Shown piece after piece: positions 58,451-64,000 of a stretch of DNA of 64,000 bases. Source of the stretch: Cardiocondyla obscurior. Lineage: Eukaryota; Arthropoda; Insecta; Hymenoptera; Formicidae. Under the pieces are notes generated by a model. The model was not told the origin of the DNA. It saw only the letters and a list, made by a program, of their open reading frames with translations, and ran no database searches. The stretch is from NCBI RefSeq assembly GCF_019399895.1, contig NC_091864.1:5186001-5250000 (forward strand), written 5' to 3'. Both the position numbers and the translations under genes were made by a program. The stretch's first letter is position 1, and every line of letters begins with the position of its first letter.

Positions 58451-60773
58451 ATTAATATTGGCACTTGTTAAATTAGAATCCAAGCAGATCGTCTTGATAA
58501 GAGCCGTAAGATCGCCGCGACCGGCGTCGATATGACCAACAATAACAGTTGATTTATATTCACGGGAGGGAGAGGGTCGAATGTGTGCCGTCGCGGTATT
58601 ATAATTGCAAAGCGCGGTGAAATCGAAAAGAGATATGGCATATCCATCGGTCGCCGGTCGGCGGATACATTTGTCCGAGCGGATATTTTAAGCAGCCTCG
58701 TCTCGCGGACAAAAATTCAAAGGTCCGCGCATCGCAGAACGAGTTTTTACCAACGCTGGAAACACGGCGGCGGCGTCTTCCGTGAGGAATTACGAGGAAG
58801 CTTAGTTCAATATTGACCCGGGCAAACGTGTGGCGAATATTATTACGCCATCTGCATAATTTCTGTATTCAGTCGGCGCTCCCTGAAACGCGTCTGTAAT
58901 TACTTCGGTTGCCGTGAGGCCGTCGGTACTGAGAGGGTGACGACATCGAGCGGCGGTTTCGCCGTCGGGGCGCGGGATAGGCGCTTGTGTACGCTATGTA
59001 AATGCTGTATACGGGGTAATTGGACGATCGTGCGAGCCGAAAAGCCGAAATTCTACGCCGGCTTCCGGTTTTCTCGTCGGACGTGAGACACAAATCCGCG
59101 GCGGAGTCTCGTGCCGCGCCGCGCCGACACGTATATACGCTTTGCAGCACGCGAACGAGATCTCTAATCCCGGAGATCGTATGCACAGATCTCGATCCCC
59201 GTTGTAAGCGACGTCGAATCAGTCTCGCGTGCGTTGTGTAATACGCAAAAGTTGCTCAGAGTTTTAATCGCGTTGAGCTTATATGTAATTAAAATAAAAT
59301 CGTTAGTCCGTAAGAAGCTACGTAGAAGGAACCGGAATTAGAATGAAATAGAAAGATAGAAGATTAAACGTCAGTTTCAAGCGACGTTACGAGCGTAAGC
59401 GTTTGAGCGCGTGGAAGAGGCGATTTCCCTTATGCGGGGGGGTCGCTGGCGATCGGCCGCGGTGCGGAAAGTGCGCTGATTGTGAATCGACCTGATTGCC
59501 CGAGTGCCGGCGGCGTTCAAACATCGTCCACAAAGGCGGTAATACTGGGACCGTGACTGCGGTGCCCTCCCTAAAACGATTATCCACTCGACGAGCCCTC
59601 GGCCGGGGGAGGGTTAGCCGCCCCGTAACGACGTATTGTGAGGGCCTCTCGTTGTGAAAAGCCCGCCGGGACTTCCTACCTCTGACGCCGGAAAATCCTC
59701 CGAGAGTATCCTCTCGAGAGCCGCGCTCCTTCGCTTCCGTTGCCGTCCGTAATCCTCCTTTCGCCGAAGGATATCGCGGTCTCTTCCGCGAGCGCGAATC
59801 GCCGAGATTGGCGAGCACCGATTCCCGCGTACGACCGGGAATCAGGTGAAAGCACATCGCGCGAAGTGCTCTTCGCGAATTGGGAGCTTTGTCTCGGTCG
59901 CATAACGTTGCGAAACGAACCGCGTCAGGGATAGCTGCTCTCTTTTTTTCGCCAAGTCTCGAAGAAAAGTTTAGCTTAAGGGAGTTTCCGCCGCGCGACA
60001 AGTCACTGCAAATTGCAAAGCGTGCCCTTGAGGATGATGAAAGTTTGGTCTCAAAGCAAGGCCTTTGTTTCTCCCGGCGGTGGGCGTCTCGCGAATAAGG
60101 CTATTGTACGCCGAGTGAAAAGGGGACTTTCATTTTTACGACGATGCGAAACGTCGCATTGTCACAGTAACGTCAAGAATATTATTACGCAATTAAGAAA
60201 ATTAAAAGGAAGCGCACCATTATTGTTTAAGAAATGTATATATTTAACAAGAGATTAATTAGGAAAGAAACGTTCAAGTTTAATAATGATCGAAATGCTA
60301 TTTTCGTCAAGACGTCGAGCGTCTCTTTAATTTATGTTACACTTGTTTTATCCTCCTTTCCCCCCGACTTTTTTCCCGTTGTGAAAGTTTGATGAAAATA
60401 TTCAACTCTAAACTTGGATGCAGATGCCGACATGTAAAGACGGAAGTAAAATTCTCTCGAAGGGTTAAAACGACTTACTTTCCTGGAGCATTGGTCGCCG
60501 CTTTGCATATTTGAGTATTCTATTACCTCGACGCTCATGCATTATAACTAACATCACCGTGCACGTATCCCCAGATCGAGCTTTTTCTTTGTTCGATCTT
60601 GTCGCGGGAAAAAATTCACTGCGCGCGTGCAGCTATACGTGAGTTACAAAAGAAGAATATTTGTTTTTACCATGTAAAACACTATTACGTATTGGCGAAC
60701 GTCGGACGAGCTTAGGATGCAAATAACCAAATTATTTCTTCATAACTTTGTCTCGGGCACATCTTTTTACTGC

Positions 60774-60789
60774 AAAAAAAAAAAAAAAA
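60774..60789. repeat. Poly(A) tract, A16
   Basis: Sixteen consecutive A at the left edge of an AT-rich island. No retroposon body is seen. Confidence 0.8.
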
Positions 60790-61678
60790 GAAAATAAATT
60801 CAAATTTTATTAAATATAATATGGAATAAAATTACATAAAGTGAAAAGCAAAAAGTGAAATTGAATAATTAATAGATAAATTCATTGTTCCGCTCTTTAA
60901 TATTATTAATATGACAATAATAGAATCTCTGCTATTTCTTCGCTGGCCGCACGGTAATACGTTTTTACGTTGCAAGACTATCGTCGAGACAACTGCGGTT
61001 ACTTTGTTTTGCTCGTGACGAACTTGCAACATGAATAACCGATAATAAGCATTCCGGCTTTCTCCGGTGGTCGGTTAATTCCCTTAGCACTTGAATTAAT
61101 AACAGTCGCGCGCTTCCAAAACGGATGACATCGCCGCCGAACAAAAGTCGCGTACGGGATCCAAGTACTTTACCGATCGTACAGTCGTTTTCGTCAAAGA
61201 TATGTGAGAGACGAGGGAGAGAGCCGCGTGTGGGGTCTTCTCGTACAATTCGCTCGAAGACAACAGCTGCACGTACGTTGAAATATTAAGGAGAGGTAGA
61301 TTCTATGGACAACCCTTTGGGAAAGATCGAATCGATGAAAGAACAAGGCTCGGTTCTTCAACCCCGCGCGCTGCACGTACTTCATGTATACCGACGTTAC
61401 GTTTTGTTGGAGCATATCGCCGCGGGAAGACAGCGGTCATCGGCTTAAAATAATACGTCGCAGATTGTATAACGTTGTACCTATACGCGTATATATCGAT
61501 ATCATTGTATCAGGTGGCGTGAAGGAATGACTCAGAGTACATAACTTAGCACTTCGAGAATCACCCTATACCTATATCCGGAAGAGCTATATTTTTATAT
61601 GTGCTTTAAATTTGAAACTTTCCGTGCAATAATACTTTTATAAATTTTTTTAATAAATTTTAACAGACGCGTCAATTG

Positions 61679-61692
61679 TTTTTTTTTTTTTT
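61679..61692. repeat. Poly(T) tract, T14
   Basis: Fourteen consecutive T at the right side of an AT-rich island. Confidence 0.75.
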
Positions 61693-64000
61693 ACCGCGAC
61701 AAATATTGAAAGACAAAAATATTAAATTCCGAAGAAATTACGCGATTAATCGGTCATTACGTAAAATATTGCCAGTCTTTGCAGCAGCGGATCGAAAACG
61801 CTTCTGTGAAAATAGTCTCGCGAGTGCGGTCGTGCAAAAATAATCAGCATTTCCATCAGTTTGCCTAAATTGGCGGCACCTTCAATCTATCTGACATAAC
61901 TTCGTGGACGTTTCACGCCTTGCCCAAGTTCATTTGCGAGCAAATGTCGCGGATTATGCCACCCGCTCGCCGTCGCCGGTTTAATGATTTAATCGTCAAG
62001 CGCGTCGCCGGCGTGTTATTCGCTCGTCTGTCAATCGCATTGATCATTGCGCGACATATTTGACGATACGCGTTAAGCGTGTTTATCGCCGCGGCGTTTA
62101 ACGGCCGCGGCGCGGAAGCCAATTACGCGCGGTGTCTGTTTGCAATCGGGCAATATTCATTGTCACCGGCGCGCGGGCCGCGCATAATCATACGCGACGC
62201 GACATTGTTTTTAATTACGCCCGCTGATTATCTCGTTATGCGAATTGTGATTTCCACTAAACGTCGCCCTCGACGCTAATGCGTCACATATAGCATGGCA
62301 CGTTATATATCATATTATATTGTGATGCAGATGAAGACGAATAATGACGACACGTCGATCCGTGCATTTGCTTTCGGAAACAATCAATTAATATTATTCG
62401 CGATTGACATTAAAGATTTATCGTGTCAGACGTGTCGAGAAAGAAAAAAAAAGAAAGAAACCTTATTTTATTAAGTTTGTCGTATCTCTCCGGAATATGA
62501 ATTTAGCGAGACGTTTTTCATATCACAGTTTACTTTGCAAAAATCTAAGTTTCAGCGTTTGAAATAGCAATTCCCGCTCAGCTTGCTCGATAATGATTTA
62601 GACGGTGAAGTACGCCTCCTAATTTTTCACGTAACCGCGAATAAACGGGCATCCCAGTCAGCGGTGGCCACGCGTGTTAATAATTTTAGCGTCGGCTTAT
62701 CTAGATGCGGCGTGATGTACGACGTGCTACACACGGAGAACAAGCACGCGGTAATTTATACGAGCGGCGCACACCTCGAAGTCGATATGACGCTGCAAAG
62801 ACCTATCTCAGCTCCCATGATAAGCCCCGCTTATTTTATTTCTTCATTCGTTTCCGTTCGAGTGGAGGTTTTCCAGCGATAATTCACAAAATTGGTGATT
62901 AATTAGAAATTTACAGAAAAAGGCTCGCTCAACAAAACGTGAGCTCACCGTTAGGATCGTGGCTGGTCGAATCGCCGTTTTCTCTTCTTTTTCGTTCGTA
63001 ATGCCTGCATATTGTTCTCGCGCCTTCTCCGGTGCTCTTCTTTTTCTTCTCTCGTGCGGTTTCTCCCGCGTCACGGTACTCCCTTTCCTCTCTTTATTCT
63101 GTTTCGAGCGGTATGGATAGCGCGTGGGATCCTTTTTCCCGAGGGCGACATAAAGCCCGGGACAAATTGCTACGTGTGTTTACGTTAAATCGCTTAAGCA
63201 CGCTGCGCGCTCGCACGGGTACGGAGGGATCGACTCTCTCGTAAAGGCGAGAGATAACCATCTGCGAGTGAGGGCCATCGGCATAAGTCAAGCTTCGACG
63301 TCGCGCCGTACCGATATACATGTAAGTATGTATAATACATAACGGCGGGGCACACATACGCATATAGATCCGGATTAAGGCCATTCGATGCAGCCACCTT
63401 AATGCCCAGCGCGGAGCGCCTTAAAACGTTATCGCGATGCATGCCGAACTCCGATCGGCCGCTAATGTGTATACTTTGTGTACACGTTAATCCTTTCCCG
63501 TAGGGTATCATTAATTACCGGGCCGGGCAAGTGCCGTGGGGATTTTCTTGTCTAGTTGAGCGTGAGATACTTAGAACAAACAGAGCGAAACGGAACCTCT
63601 CGCGGACAGAGGTACGTCCGAACGCGCTTTAATATTATCAAAGCGCGCGCCGGCTGGACTCCGAAGAATGTGATAGGTCACTGGGAAAATATTTATCAGC
63701 ACCGGACGTCTCGATCCCGTTCCGTGATAACGAATGCCTGTGAGTACAAAAACTTTTATCGACAGATGAGAAAAATTTGTGCCTTGATTGCGCTCGGTTG
63801 TCTATTCAAATAAATCCAAAACGAAAGCATTCAGCTGAGATTTTTCTCTCGCGGATCTCTCTAATCCGACGCGACGCACTTCTCAATCTATTTGCACAAC
63901 AATAAGGTATCGGTTTTCTGGATGTGTAGTCAAGCGATTCGGAAGCCCGTTTACCGTTACACCCTCGCGCGAGGCTGAGAGGCCGGTGAATCGCGAGGAC

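Larger units (their letters stand above)
53001..58500. other. Gene-free stretch with CT repeats and weak ORFs
   Basis: No gene is supported with confidence. CT tracts are at 53292-53324 and 53519-53539. The minus-strand frame at 54580-55125 reads as a hydrophobic protein but starts at GTG, and the plus strand is nearly as open; it is treated separately. A short repeat pair is at 54176-54196. AT-rich islands lie at about 55310-55480, 55910-56030 and 58240-58450. The 230-codon frame at 57429-58121 is the longest in the window and lies in GC-rich DNA open in other frames too. Confidence 0.6.
58501..64000. other. Gene-free stretch, CpG-rich with AT islands
   Basis: No supported gene. The 204-codon minus frame at 59387-60001 lies in GC-rich DNA and overlaps open frames on the plus strand. 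AT-rich DNA is at about 60170-60260, 60770-60910 and 61600-61745. Poly(A) is at 60774-60789 and poly(T) at 61679-61692. Around 62087-62112 the sequence has several CCGCGG-centred short palindromes. I see no RNA gene or mobile element here. Confidence 0.6.

Noticed and set aside
59387..60001. 204-codon minus-strand frame
   Set aside because: GC-rich, Arg-rich product, alternative start, overlapping open plus frames and no domain.
1..64000. CRISPR array, operon, prophage or bacterial contamination
   Set aside because: No regularly spaced repeats, no dense co-directional genes, and the simple-repeat and CpG pattern is eukaryotic.

Overview
The window looks like eukaryotic nuclear non-coding DNA. 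Nothing in it reads like bacterial, plasmid or phage sequence. The longest stop-free frames are 150-230 codons, they overlap on both strands and in several frames, many start at GTG or TTG, and none contains a protein domain I recognise. There are no operon-like runs, no ribosome-binding-site spacing, no rRNA, no recognisable tRNA and no CRISPR array. Base composition is mixed by eye: GC-moderate to GC-rich DNA full of CpG and CGCG is interrupted every few kb by short, sharply bounded AT-rich islands. Abundant unmethylated-looking CpG, many mono- and dinucleotide repeats and few recognisable transposons fit an insect, and a hymenopteran such as an ant best. That assignment is inference from composition only.

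Layout. 1-10 kb: CpG-rich non-coding DNA with alternating purine-pyrimidine (Z-DNA-type) tracts, a perfect TAATTA-ended palindrome, two overlapping palindromes, and a G-quadruplex motif beside an (AG)n repeat. 10-22.5 kb: more CpG-rich DNA with a (CG)7 tract, two further G-quadruplex motifs, several CT tracts, a 9-bp minisatellite and a possible transposon-end relic. 22.5-35 kb: a TATA-type promoter candidate, a compound (TC)n(CA)n microsatellite, an AT-rich tandem duplication, G-run motifs and long poly(T) tracts. 35-47 kb: purine-rich and CAG-rich cryptic repeats, a 44-bp (AT)n repeat and a (GGAA)n repeat. 47-64 kb: AT islands, a minus-strand G-quadruplex motif, CT repeats, another TATA-type element and unannotatable sequence.

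I cannot support any protein-coding gene, so no pathway or joint gene function can be described. The likeliest reading is a large intron or an intergenic regulatory landscape. The most useful signals are the non-B-DNA motifs (G-quadruplex, Z-DNA, palindromes, purine tracts), the mosaic of AT islands, and a few weak ORF or promoter candidates listed as such.
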